Source of the DNA: Symbiodinium kawagutii
Taxonomy: Eukaryota > Sar > Dinophyceae > Suessiales > Symbiodiniaceae
DNA: 64,000 nucleotides
Reading direction: 5' to 3'
NCBI GenBank assembly: GCA_009767595.1
Contig: VSDK01015306.1
Location: 161,894-225,893, forward strand
Both the position numbers and the translations under genes were made by a program. Below are positions 48,205 through 61,800 of the stretch, piece by piece (positions within the stretch are counted from its first letter, which is position 1; each line of letters opens with the position of its first letter). A model generated the notes under the pieces. It did not search any database, was not told the DNA's origin, and saw only the letters and a list, made by a program, of their open reading frames with translations.

Positions 48205-51200
48205 CTGATGATGATGATGAACACGTGTGTTGCAATATCTCTTTTCGCATACTTTTAAGCAAGTTTGCACCATGTTTAGCTCGTGTGCAAGTTGCCCAGA
48301 CTAAAGATCGTCACCTTAAAAGGCACCAGTTGGTAGTGGGCCATTGATGATAACGGTTCTAGAATGATTCATATGCATGTATGTTGCCAGTTGGAATCAA
48401 CCTGATCATGGTGTAGGAATCAGCCGGTGGGGGGAAGAAGGCGGGCTCGTCCTCAAATCACGGGGACGCTAGCATCAGAAGCCGATGATTTTGAAGATAC
48501 CGGGTACACATGTGTGTATGATCGTGCATGTATATATGAACATGTAACATATTCATTCAAACTACATCTGCATCTGTATCTTTATTCATAAACATATATT
48601 TCTATCATATATCTACATATCTATCTTTACAGTAACACTTGCACTACCCATCGATGCCAAGCTGCACCGCTTGGGAATACAACGACTTGGATCGGTGGAG
48701 GTGCGAAGCGCGCACCGCGGCAGGACAGGAAACCCGAGGTCTCTGCGTTCATCCTGGTGATCTCTGGCGTCTTGGCCGAGGTGAATGAGGCGCGAAAAAA
48801 GTGTGTCACACAGCCACAGCGGCTCTCTGACCAAGCTGGGAAACCATGGGAAACCATGGGAAAACCACAGAAAAGCCATAGAAACCACGGGAAACCATAG
48901 AAAAACTATAGGAAAACCACAGAAACCATGGGAAACCATGGGAAACCACCATTTTTACAGAGAAACCTGTGGGAATCCAAATAAATCCATTCACAGATTT
49001 ATGATATAACTTACAAAAAAGGGTAGTTCACCGGAAAGAGACAGTACCATGGAGTTCCTACTTGGATGCTGGGGTTAGTTCACCACGGTTTGTTGCACTC
49101 GATTTCTGGTACCTGAACTAACCCCGGTGACTAACCATGGTAAACGTTCCCATAGACTTCCTAAATTGCCTACCATGGCGAATGATCCAGTTTGAATCCC
49201 CCAAAACATCCAGTTACAGTAGACCATTATCCTCCAAATCATCCAGTTACAGTATATGGGTGTTTCTCAAAATGGGGGGACCTCCAAATCATCCTGTTTA
49301 TTAACTATTAGTAGTACTAAACCAACCATTTGAAACCACCATATAAACCATTTATTGCTTGGATAAACCCCAGGTAGACCATTTCCTAGTTGACCCTGGG
49401 GATTGCGTTCACCTCCCAGCGGGGAAGCACCTCCGCAGAAGGTGGTGGCGGAAGTCCAGCGGCATCCCACGCGTCTGGCGACCAACGGTGGCTGGTGTTC
49501 TCGCCGTGGTCTTCGGCGGTTCCTGGCGCCTCGGCACTAGAGGGCGGTGGATGATGGCGAGGGGTTCAGGGCTGACGGATCTGTGGTTAACTCAGGTGAA
49601 TTGATGGTGGATGATGGTGAATCTGTGGTCAAGATGGTGGATGATGCCAGATAGTGAGTCAATCTGTGGCAATCTATGATCGATTTGGATGAATTCAAAC
49701 TGAATCTGTGGTCAATCTGTAAATAGATTGTGAGTTGACGCGTTGATGGATGATACATTGATTTGACGGATTGATGATGATTGATGGGTCGATTGGTTGT
49801 AAATTCAATGGTTTGTGATGGATGCTTGATGAAGATGATGCTGAATTTGTGTCTAAATGTAACGATTGAAGATGGGCAGTGGTGGTTACGGATAGCAATT
49901 GATGTTGACGATGGTTGATGTTCCTGGTTGGTGGCAATATGTGCATCAAAGCTCCAGCCATTTACAACATGATGCTTATTGATGAACGCTACCACATGTC
50001 AACCAACATCTATCCATGATGTTTCGCGACACATAAGGATGATCCATGGTTTCTTGTTCAGACAAGTTCAATGTGATGAATTATGGCGGATGACGAAAGA
50101 TTCTTGATAAAGACAAGTTGATGATGCTGAACAAAGATTATATTATGTTTCTTGTCAAACATGGCAAGTCAATGATCGTCGATGTTTGTCAAATAATACG
50201 ATTGGTGATGATTGATTCTGATTTATGACGGTCAATGGCGACGAATGATATTATAGATGATGGTTGATGAGGATAGCTAGTACTGACTGTCAATACTGGT
50301 GGGTGATGGTGACTCTAAATCCTGTCAATGTGGTTGTAAGCCCAACAATCATGGTAGATGGTGGCTGATAAGGGTTGGAAATGGGGTTCACCAGGGTCGA
50401 TGTTGTTGGTTGCGGAGTCACCAATTCAATTGGCATCATCAAGAAATCACAAGAAATCCACGATTCGTAGCCAAAGTGTTACCCATGGTTCCTGGTTACA
50501 TCATAAGTGGTTGCTGGGTTGACCATCAATCCTGGGTACGACACTCTTATTTGGCACTAGATAGTGATACCAGAATATGCTTGCTGGTTTTACTTTAGCA
50601 ATGTCTGTTGCGTCATTGGCTGTAACTGGCTTATGGGTTAATCACTCGAACTAAAACAACGAACTCAGTATAGCTGTGGAAGAATCTGTTCGCATTGCGT
50701 GACTCTTGGGCACTACCGAGATCTACTCCGCCACTTGCGGCAGCTGCTGAGGTGAGAACGAAGACCTGGTGGTCTGCACTGCTCTTTCACAAGGCCGGTC
50801 CCAGGAAGCTGGGGGAGGCACTTCATAGCACCTGCTTCAGTCCTGGGTGAACTAACCCCTACAACCGTGGTGAACCAGTTGCTGGGGGTTCACATCCAAG
50901 TAGGCCATCGTTGGTTCCCGTTCTGTGATCATTGTTGAGAGCTACGTATTGAAAACAGTCCTGTCCTTGCCGCGTGTTGAAACTGGTGGCCAGTGGCCAT
51001 CCTAAGCCTTAGCAGCAGCTTTGAGAGACAGCAGCACAGACCTGTTGTAGCTCAGTAACCTATGACATCTCCATGTGTAGCTGGGGGCCGCAGGACGACA
51101 CTGAAGCGGTTCACCCTCGCTTCGTGGTGCGCAACACCATTTCGACTCTCGACGAAAGACATGGGGCTCCGGGGGGAGCTGGTAGCTTCGGCCAAGCAGT

Positions 51201-51787
51201 GGAACTTGGCCCATCTTTGGGATGACAAGCATACCCATCATCACAAGTCATCCACCATTCATCAGCCTTGCACCCCTGAGTCACTCCTGACCATCACAAT
51301 GGTCCATGACTTTAGAGATACGATTCATGGCGAATTCAGCTCCGCAGCTTCCTGGCGCCCCACCAAGCGCGATTTTTCGTGAGTATCGTTGTTGTACGAT
51401 CTTGTTCACGCATATTAGGTGGTTTCTCAAAATTGGGCACCCCATAGAACCAGAGAAAATGGTTGGTTTATTACTGTAAATTATAAATGATATTAAATGA
51501 TTAAGATGGAATGATAACTGGTGGGTGTCCTCTATGAGAAGCACCCAGGATCGGTGTTCCCAGCAGGACTTCGGTGTATCTTCCATCGACACCGACAGAG
51601 TCCCAGGATCTGTCTGGCCTTCAGCATTGGATGGCTTGGAATTTGGAACGTGATGCCCAGTTACAGCTCCTATTCGGCCTCCACCATCGCAGCACCATGG
51701 CAGCAGGGGCTGTGGCTCATCAGCTGGATGGAGGAATTTCTGTCGTTGGAAAGTAATTAGTAGTTGGCCACTACAAGTACAAGTACC

Positions 51788-51839
<52 letters not shown>

Positions 51840-54800
51840 GGCATTCATTGTCCTAGCAAAGACTTAAACAACAATAAAGAATCCAGCAAGAATTCTTCGC
51901 AAAACAAAAGGACAGATTTTCATTCACAAAAATCGACCGCACCCCTGGCACTCACCATGCTGTGGGGCCCCAGGTGATCGTGTACACCTACACCGGAGCC
52001 ACCCCCAGCGTCACGCTGCGCCGTCTCAGCGGAGTTGTGCTGGGGAAAGTGGCGGGATCCATCCTGCAGTTGGCCTTTGCAGTGAAGAGCCTTGGCGCTG
52101 CAAGTCACGGCTGGGGCTTTGCCAGGTCGAGGCTGGGGATTGTTGGAAGTGTTAGAACCAAGCTATTCTTTGGATCTACCAGCTCAATAAATCTATTAAT
52201 TATAGAATTATAGACAATCCATTTGATGAATTCAAACAATTGTAGACAGTCAATTGCTTTGGAGTATCAAGAGAGATTACAGTCAACTCCAGTGGTTCTG
52301 ATTGGTTGAATCTCTGTTGATCAAGTAGAACCAATCCACCACAGCATTGCTGATGGTTGTTGATGGTTTGTACATGTTTTTGTCCACCCTCATGTCACGC
52401 GCCAGCTGGGCTGGGCATGTACATGGCCGAACAAAGGCGCACAATAAGAAAGTCTGAAGATTCCCCGTCGTTGACCATTAACCATCAACCAGTAGTTTCC
52501 ATTATATAAGCATTATCAACCATCCCATCAACCATTATTACCCCATGTCAACCAACAGTTTTCTGACACCGGTCATTCAGATCTACCACAAAAGTGGGGA
52601 TGGATAGCAATAGCCACCCCAAATTTGCCAGCAACAGCTTGTGATCACCTGGAACATATCACCAAGCATTTTTGGGATGCTTAGTTAGTAGTTCAGTTGA
52701 TTTGCCGGTCAATTACTCAATTAATCAATCGTTATTAGCCATAGTTCTGACAGTATTAACCACTACTAATCAAGTTGATTCGCAATTCCCCCTTTGACTC
52801 CATTTTTGCTTAAAGCTATTGCGGCACGCAACTCCCATGACTGCGCTAAGGCACGTGGTTTATATTTTCATGTTCTCCATGGCTATGTGGTTGGTCGCCC
52901 CTTGGCGTGCAAAAAAGGGGATGCCACCACTGGCAAGGCACGAGGCAGGCCTGCAGACCAAAGTAGTGACACCAACTGCTGGTAGAAAGTACGAACAGCA
53001 AAAGTGCAATCTTGCAGTACATGTTAACCAGATCCCTGGTGATTGAGACCTACAGAACGCCTCATGTTTTTCGGCTATGAAATGGGGGAATCCACAGCGT
53101 TCACCGGGGATTTGACCAGCTAAATGACCACGATTGCCATGACCAAGCTCTCATGGTGAGACCCTGGATGGTGGCGGTGTAAGGCGGGTCATAACATGGG
53201 GGGTTTCTCAAAATAGGGGACCCCCCAAATCATTTTTTACTGACCATTTATAGTAGTAAACCAACCATAACTGTTGGGGTTCCCTATTCTGAGAAACCAC
53301 CATATGATATTGAACCATTTGTTCACTATTGATTGGCTATTCAGCATCGAACCTTTGCCCATATATTCGGTTCGCCACAGGGCGAACAGGGCTGCCAGCA
53401 GTTCCGCTCAGGTGGCTTTCTCTTTCTTCCAGCACCTTGGTATGCAGAGAGATGGGCACAAGCAACATCAAGCAACAATAGGGAGCAAAGATCCAGAAAC
53501 CAATTTGTTACTGTTGAGAACTGGGACCTGTGATGGTCACGAGATTTCTGAGGGAGCTGGAGATGGTACCTGCAGGAGCCTAGCTGACAGTCACTGGTGG
53601 TTGTTACATGGTGCTTGGTATGATTAAAGGCACAAATCACCCTACAGCTGTCAAAACCACTGGATTATCCTTGAATGGTCATGAACTGTCCGTTTGAAGC
53701 GCTTCTCTACAAGGTGGGGCTTCCTAGTTGCAAGCCGGTTGAGAAGCCATTGAACTTAGATTACATCTTCCACAGCGAGCATAACTGGTAGTTACCCTAC
53801 TTAAGCCTAGTTAAAAACAACTTAACCCTAGTTATAGTAGTTACCCTACTTGACCCAACTTAGCTGACAGTTATAACTAGGCTTATATCTTCTAACTAGT
53901 AGTTGCATGTAGTTACCCTAGTGTAACTGGTTATCCCTCCTTATAGATAGATCACCATGGCCACAGCCACTGGGCCACCGAGGTATCTCCACTCCAGCAG
54001 CGACCTGGCCCCGGTCTACGGGCTGACGGCGGCCTTCGCTGCCAGCAGCATGATCCCCAGCAGCGGCGTGCTGCGGGAGATCTCGGACAACACGCAGGTG
54101 CCAGGGCCAACTTCAGGGTTTTCAATGGTCATTTAATAGCAATTTTCAATTGTAGAGGAGGATAGTGATGGTTAATTAATCATAATGATAAATATAGGAA
54201 TTTTTGATGGTTTTTAGTAATGGTACTTAATGATAGACATCTTAATTAACTAATTGATGATAGACATCTTAATTGATTAATTGACGATAGACATCTTAAT
54301 TAACTAATTGATGATAGACATCTTAATTAATTAATTGATGATAGACATCTTAATTGGTTAATTGATGATAGACATCTTAATCAATTAATTGATAATAGAC
54401 ATCATAATTGGTTAATTGATGATAGACATCTTGATTGGTTGATTGATGATAGACATCTTGATTGGTTGATTGATGATAGACATCTTAATTGATTGATTGA
54501 TGATAGACATTTTAATTGGTTAATTGATGATAGACATCTTAATTTGGTTAATTGATGATATACATTTTAGTTGATTAATTGATGATTTACATCTTAATTA
54601 ATTAGTTGATGATATACATTTTAGTTATTTAATTGATGATAGACATCTTAATTAGTTAATTGATGATAGACATCTTAATTCATTAACTGATGATAGACAT
54701 CTGAATTGATTAATTGATGACAGACATCTGAATTAGTTAATTGATGATAGACATCTTAATTTGATTAATGGATGATATACATTTTAATTGATTAATTGAT

Positions 54801-55776
54801 GATTTACATCTTAATTAATTAGTTGATGATATACATTTTGATTGATGATATACATCTTGATTGATTCATTGATACATTTTAATTAATTAATTAGTTGATG
54901 ATATACATCTTAATTGATTAGTTGATGATATATTGCTTAATTAACTAATTAATTCATGATGTACATTTCACTTCATTAATTGATGATAGACATTTTAATT
55001 GATTGTGTTGAGGGTTCAAGAATGGAAATGTTCAATAGTTGATAATGATTAATGATATGATTTGATTTTTAATGGATCTTTTTTTAGTCTTCGTATCTGA
55101 AACTGAAAACTTCAGCTGCCCACCAACGTTAAGCGATGTCAATGGCTGGCGGTTTCTCCCGTCTTGGGGAATGATTCACCTCATAACCGGTTTAGGTTTT
55201 AGGCTTTGGGCGGAGTTCTTGCGGGGCAGCCTTTAGGGTTGGCTCTCTGTGAGGCCAGCGTTCTGCCTACCTTGATGTGCCCTGGCGGAAGTTTTGGCGC
55301 CACCGAAGTGTGACAAACTCAGCAGTTGGTTTGCCACGAAGTCTCCACGAAGCTTCGCTGTCCAAAGGGCACCACGGGTTGTCACAGGTGCAGTTGGGCA
55401 GTTCACTTGGCTGGTTCACCTCACCAACTTGTGGGTCGGCTGGCTCCTGGCTCCACCCCGGGTTGGGTCATTGGGGTGTTGCCAGGGTGTCCCCAGGGTG
55501 TCCTCACCTTGGGTCCCCAGGAACACCATCATTCAGACCGTCTTCGGGATCAGTTTGATGCTGCTAGTGGACACCATCTTAGCCACGCGCGCCACGAAGC
55601 AAGCGCGCCAGCGCCTGGGAAGGGCCATGGATCGCCTGGAGCTCTGCTTGAGAGCTTGTGCCAGTGACCTGGTGGCGTTCACAGGGGTTGAGCTATGGGA
55701 AGAGATAGGAACCAGCAATAGTACGTATATAAACCAATATACGCCCGGGGGAACCATGATGATACTTGATGATAGT

Positions 55777-55849
<73 letters not shown>

Positions 55850-58800
55850 ACTTGATAAGGATGATCATGATATTTGATAAGGATGATCATGGTGGTGGAG
55901 ATGTGGTTGATGATTATGGTGGTAGATAATGACGACCAACGAGGTCTACGTAGTGGAGAAATAGGGAATGCTATTTGCATCATATTCAATTGTTTTTATC
56001 ATTTATATGCATCACTACCTTTGATCAAACACGATGATTCGGTATCTCAAAGCCGTCTCTGGAAAAAAACATATCATGCACTAGCATTGATCTCATTGCA
56101 TACAATCCATAATTGATATACCTGGAGCTCTTGGGTTGGTTATCAAAGTTTATGATCGTCACGACTTGGGATGGTTGGGGGTACCACCATAGCCATGGAT
56201 ACACCCAGATATTAGTAAGTGCGTGCTGTACGAACCATGCTTAGTTCCGGCGGTCACTTCACCTCATTACGGGCACAATGGCGATCCCTGGGAACTCAGG
56301 CCCCGTTTCTGCATCCAAGTAGCTGATTGACCATCATGATCAATCATTCATGAACGTTATTACCATAGTTCACCTTAAGTAGTTTGCCATCATTGAGTTG
56401 ACCATCAGTTAGCCATGAACTAGATATCATCATCTCCAGCATCAGCATCATCATAAGTTATCATCACTAGTTGCTACCGCCATCATCAGCTCTCATCAGC
56501 TATCATCAGCTCTCACCCACCTTGTAGGGTCATTTACAATGGCCACATCCCAGGGAACCAACACCAAGCCCGGCACATCCACGTATTGTAAGCCCTTGGG
56601 GCTGAGGCAGCGACATGAGACCCGAAGAACTGGAGCTGGTGGAAAGCTACAGGTCCAGCGGTGGGCGGCGGTTGAAGAGCTTGGTGGTTCGTAACCTGGA
56701 TTCGTTGCGGTTTTTGTGGGTTGATCTAGAGATCATGATGGTTTAGGTTGAAGATGTTTTAGAGATTTTGTTTTTAATGTTTTCGCGCAGAAAAAGGTAG
56801 GATTCACCTGTGTTTTTTCTATCAATGACCCCTTGGGAATTTCCACATCAATCAGAACAAGAACAAGAACGATCAAAAACCACAACAACCACAAAAAATC
56901 AAAAACAACCACCACAACAACAAGAATCACAAGCAGCACCCAGAGCTGACTCCTTGGTTTCCGTGCTGTTTCCACCGGCACGTCCGATGCAGATCTGCCT
57001 TTGTGCAAGACCTGGACGCCCTGAAGGTGTGGCGGGAAACGGCTTCCATGGTGACCCCTACAGGGAATCAGAATCATCGTTTAACACAGGGCGTTATTTT
57101 AACCATAATGAGATAGGGTGTCAGAGAACATGTTACCGTTAAAAACTATTTTATGCCCTGGAATCATTGCTTGAACCACCATAGGGCATTCATTAACCAT
57201 TCTAGAGACTACTATACGAGCATCAGCGAACATGTGAAATATCAGTCTGAGAGACTCATAATAGTGAAGAGATTGCAGGGAATAATCCCTGCTACTAAGC
57301 CATGTTGCTGATGGTTGATGCTTCTTCTTACTGGTTCACACCGGTGCTGTTGGTAGTTGGGAACCCGCAGGTCCTGGGTGCGCCATTTGTGGACAGAGAC
57401 TGATGGAACTGGAGATGTATTGCCTATTCTGATGTTTGAGGGTGATTCGTTGTGAAGACAAATCCCACTTAAAATGAATGCGTGAGCCAACATATAGGTT
57501 ACATTACCATCCGAAGGGTGACTTGGGTTGGTGATGCAGACTTTCTGAGATTGGCGCAGGTGCGCAAGTCCAATCTGCCATCATCTGATCTAAATCTGAA
57601 AAATATGGAAACGAAAACAATGAAAAACATCCATTTTCACGAGCGAAATCAGGGGAATGTTCAATCTAAAAGGGTACATCCCCAAGTGTTCTTATTTCTT
57701 ATCATCGCCTACGAATTCTGGGCATGACGGAGTCCACCTGGCTGGTGAACCAACTCTCCTGGGTAGGACTTGTTGCCTCATGCAGCAGCTGAACCCGTCT
57801 ATTGGTCCAAGCCCTTTGAGCTGGAACTCTTTACCCATTTGGAGGCGCTGAGCTGCGGCTGTTTCGGGGATGACCGGGCCGGAACCATCGCATTCCCCAT
57901 CTTTGGTGATGATTTTCGGAGGGAGGAGACACTTTTGGGGTGAAGATGCACAGGATTCCCCCCATTTTGGTTATCTTTTGTTCGTATTGATTCAACAGAA
58001 GCCTTCACCTGAGACGATAAGGAACCCATCAGGAACCCATCCAAGTGCACGCAGCCATGGTGGGCTTCAACGGCCCAGGCGTGCCTGCGGGGCGTGGCCA
58101 ACCACATGGCCATGCTCTGCTGGCTGGGGAACTTTGCAGGTCCCGCAGTGGTGCAGCTGCCCAGCTGGGATGCCCTGCATCGCTGTTGGCATCAGCAGGC
58201 GCGAAGCTCTGAGTGGTGCTGCGGTGCGGAGCTGGTGAAATTGGGGGAGGGCTGCTCTATGATACCATGCACGTGACACATTTCAGCTGCACCATTAGGA
58301 GTTCTGTCGTGGGATCTACAGTATTTCTTAGGATCGGCAGGATCATTTGGATCTATTGCGATACATTTCAGGAATTCACATGAAGCAAACGACAGCAAAC
58401 ATAACAGATATATAAGCGCATGTGCATTTTTTGATATACACAGATTTCGAGTGATTTGTCTGTACTCTTTGCCACTCCGACACCGGGGACGATTTTTATT
58501 TGACACCAGACCTTCCGGAGGCTCAGAGATGGATACACAGCGGAGCCAATTTGCGCACACCTGTGCAGATCAGTTCATACATGTCCAGTCAGTGTGAGAT
58601 CCGCCACGCCACATTTGAAGAACATAAGCGCTTTCTGCTGAAATAGGCTGTGGTCCATCAACCATTGCTAACCATCACTAGCTAATCCATCACTCAGCAT
58701 TACTGACCATGGTTACTGATTTCAATTTGCCATGAAGCAGCATCTCCCCCATCGGCGGCGGCAGGTGACAAATCGATGGTCGGAGATTTGCACCTTGACC

Positions 58801-61800
58801 AAAGAACAGGGGTGGTGCTGGATCGCCGTGATACCCAAGTCTCGGAGGAGTTGATTTTGGGACATCCACCGCGGTTCTAGCAGCAGCATGCTGCAGCTAC
58901 TGCTGCTGTTGTTGCTGCCGTCCAAGCTATCATTTGTCCATAAATCATCATCCAACCACACGCAGGCCACGTGATTTGTCTACTGGCTTCATTTGCAGTT
59001 GAAATCACCAACCTCCTATGATGGATGACCACCATCGAACATGAAAGGCTTGTCAGACATCTCCGGGTTGCCCATCCTCCGGGGGTCACCTACAATCACC
59101 AGGTCAAATCTGCAAGAAGATTGTGGAGCCACAAAGCGATGAGGATGAACGATTGCAGGAGACGATTTGCAGTTCGTGACCTGACAACTTCGCGACAGAT
59201 CGCATCCCACCCACTGGATTTGAAGGGACTGTTTGTTGAAGCTACCTGGAGGGCTTATCAGATCCCTTGTGGAAATACACATTCACCAGAAACAATACAA
59301 CCCATCTTGAAGGACACCAGCTTGGCAACTGAAAGAGCTACTCCTTTCACTAAGAATGATGAGCCATACAAAATCTTTGTCAGCAAAAAGCGATCATTAA
59401 CGCAGAGCATCAGTTGTACAGGAATGACAAGTATCAACAGTGGCATGATTGTAATTCAGTAATCATTTAGTACGAACCATAAATGAAAGCAATATTACAC
59501 AATATCCCCATTATCAACACAATTGCTCACTTGTGACAGTGGTTGCTCAACAGCGCTCAACATCTTTTTCCAGGACATACACCATGCTATCAGTTTTATC
59601 CACCACCGACTGAGGTTGGTAGTATCAGTCAGCACCCATCAGCATGACCCATCACTGACGACAGTTATCATCACCAAGGCTCTATCAGTGCCATGAGGGA
59701 CCATCAATCGCCAAAACGGGGTGATCACAGCTTTTGAGAACAAGAGGCAACATTTGTTACAATTTTGTACTATGACTAGGCTGGTGAGTAGTGATAAGTG
59801 ATCTTGAGCATCAACTATCCATCATTTCAGTGATCTATAGTGAGTACAGACCCGCAGTCACGGTTTGTCGTTATCCCTCAGTGACCCCGTCCCCTGTGAT
59901 TTTTGATCATGAGAAACTTCACATTGGAGCAGTTGTATCAACCATGATCATCCATGATTAAAACCATTACCATTACGTCATACATCAGTTGTATGATCAT
60001 TGCCATCAGCAACCATGAGTCAATGAGTCTCACCTGTTTCAGCGCTCAAGCATTTTTCACCATCATAAAACATCAAGCACTAATATGAAGCATTATCACA
60101 AAAACCATTGTTAACCAGACAATTCAGCATCACTATGTCCGGCATTCTCAGGAAGATTCATCCAACATGGTAGTAACATAAACATACATAAACCAACATG
60201 ATTGTTCCAAGAACTTGACTCCAATGATTTCACATCTGGTCACCAGTTATCGATCCAATAACTTGACCATAAACATCGGGGTTAAGTTATTCAAGTGATT
60301 AATTAATAATCATTGGGCAAATATGATCTCATCATCTTATTCCAAACAGAATCATGCATCAAAAGAACTTAATTAATCAAAATCAAAAAATCAATTCACT
60401 ATAATGCATCAAAATAACTTATTAATCAAAATTAATTCACCAAAATAACTTATTCATCAAAATAACTTATTCACCAAACATGTGGTCAAACATTTTGCCC
60501 GCGGCGTCAGGAGGTCTTGACGGAGTTGGCCACCACTTTGTACACCTTCCAAGTTGCCCGCAAGGTGAGGACCCATCGAGGTGAAGAGCCATGGCCTGTC
60601 ATAAGAAGTGGTTGGTGGGTTTTTTATACTGGGACTTGTAGGGATTTATGGGGATTTATGGGGATTTATAGGGATTTTTGGAGATTTATGGGGATTTATA
60701 GGGATTTTTGGGACTTGTAGGGATTTATAGGGATTTATAGGCGTTTATAGGGGTTTATAGGGGTTTATAGGGATTTATAGGGATTTATAGGAGGGGTTGT
60801 AACCATTAATAACGGCTAATAATAAGCGATAATACCAAATCAGAAGTATCGTGATTGGCAGGTACTGTATAGTCGCAATTATGAGCTGCTATAATGAAGT
60901 AGTTTATCATGATTACAAGCCTGTATACTTAGAACTAATACCAGCTACAATTCATGAAGTTAATCAACAACTTTGTGAAGCAATAGCATTTCATAATCAG
61001 TTGTTGCTTGTAAAAACCGGGTGTAATCATAGGCCATAATAACATGCTGGTGTATTTCACTGCCCACGGTGGACCTATTCTTCCTTATCACTGCTAACCT
61101 GGTTGTTAACTGGAAAATCTTACCCTCAGCAATGGTTTGTCCTACCAACCTTGGTCGATTCTCACCCTTAGTCTATTGAGCCATGAATAATCATTCACCA
61201 TTCCGCATTCTATGCTTATTGTGAAGAATTTCTAGGAGATGAAGCATGGTTATCAGCCATTGATAGGTTAATGACAAGTAGTAAATAGGTTCATTAAGTA
61301 ACATTAGCAGCTTAAATAAATAACAATTAGGCAACTAGTGACTAATGATAGGCTAATTGACCCTTAATCTACTTCATTATAGGCAGTGAATAGGTTTATG
61401 ATAGGTACTTAATAGGTCAATCATTACTTGACTAATGATAGGTGAGCTAATCTACCCTATCATTGCTAATCATTATTGCTTGTTAAGTGGCCTACTGACA
61501 TGATTGCTAATAGTTAAGATGAATAATCATGTTGAGGTTTGCAATAGGCTAATCGACTTATATACTTTTCATTATGATCTACCTGGCTATTATTATCAAC
61601 TACCTATCATTAAGATATCGCGAATACTTGATAATGGGTATCATTCACGATAGCCTTAATGATTATCATTAATCATCAATCTCCTTAATATTGATCAACA
61701 ATCAATAACATTTAATCAATCACGATTAGTCAACCATTCATCAACCATTGTTGAACTAATGGTGATTGATTAAATGTTATTGATTCAACCATGATTGAAC

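Noticed and set aside
48613-48939. Minus-strand Phe/Trp-rich frame (FPWFPMVS repeats)
   Set aside because: Produced by the GGGAAACCAT repeat.
49537-49995. 152-codon minus-strand frame
   Set aside because: Ser/Thr/His/Ile-rich translation of GGTGGATGATGG-type repeat; no codon bias.
51281-51844. 187-codon minus-strand frame
   Set aside because: Begins in the GTT tract (poly-Thr), crosses a family-A element and lies antisense to locus C exons.
55294-55779. 161-codon frame starting at an ATG
   Set aside because: Only its part from about 55537 to 55663 is supported as an exon; the ATG is inside a probable intron and the tail runs past the donor.
59025-59462. 145-codon frame
   Set aside because: Mixed codon use, no splice borders, residue composition like random translation.
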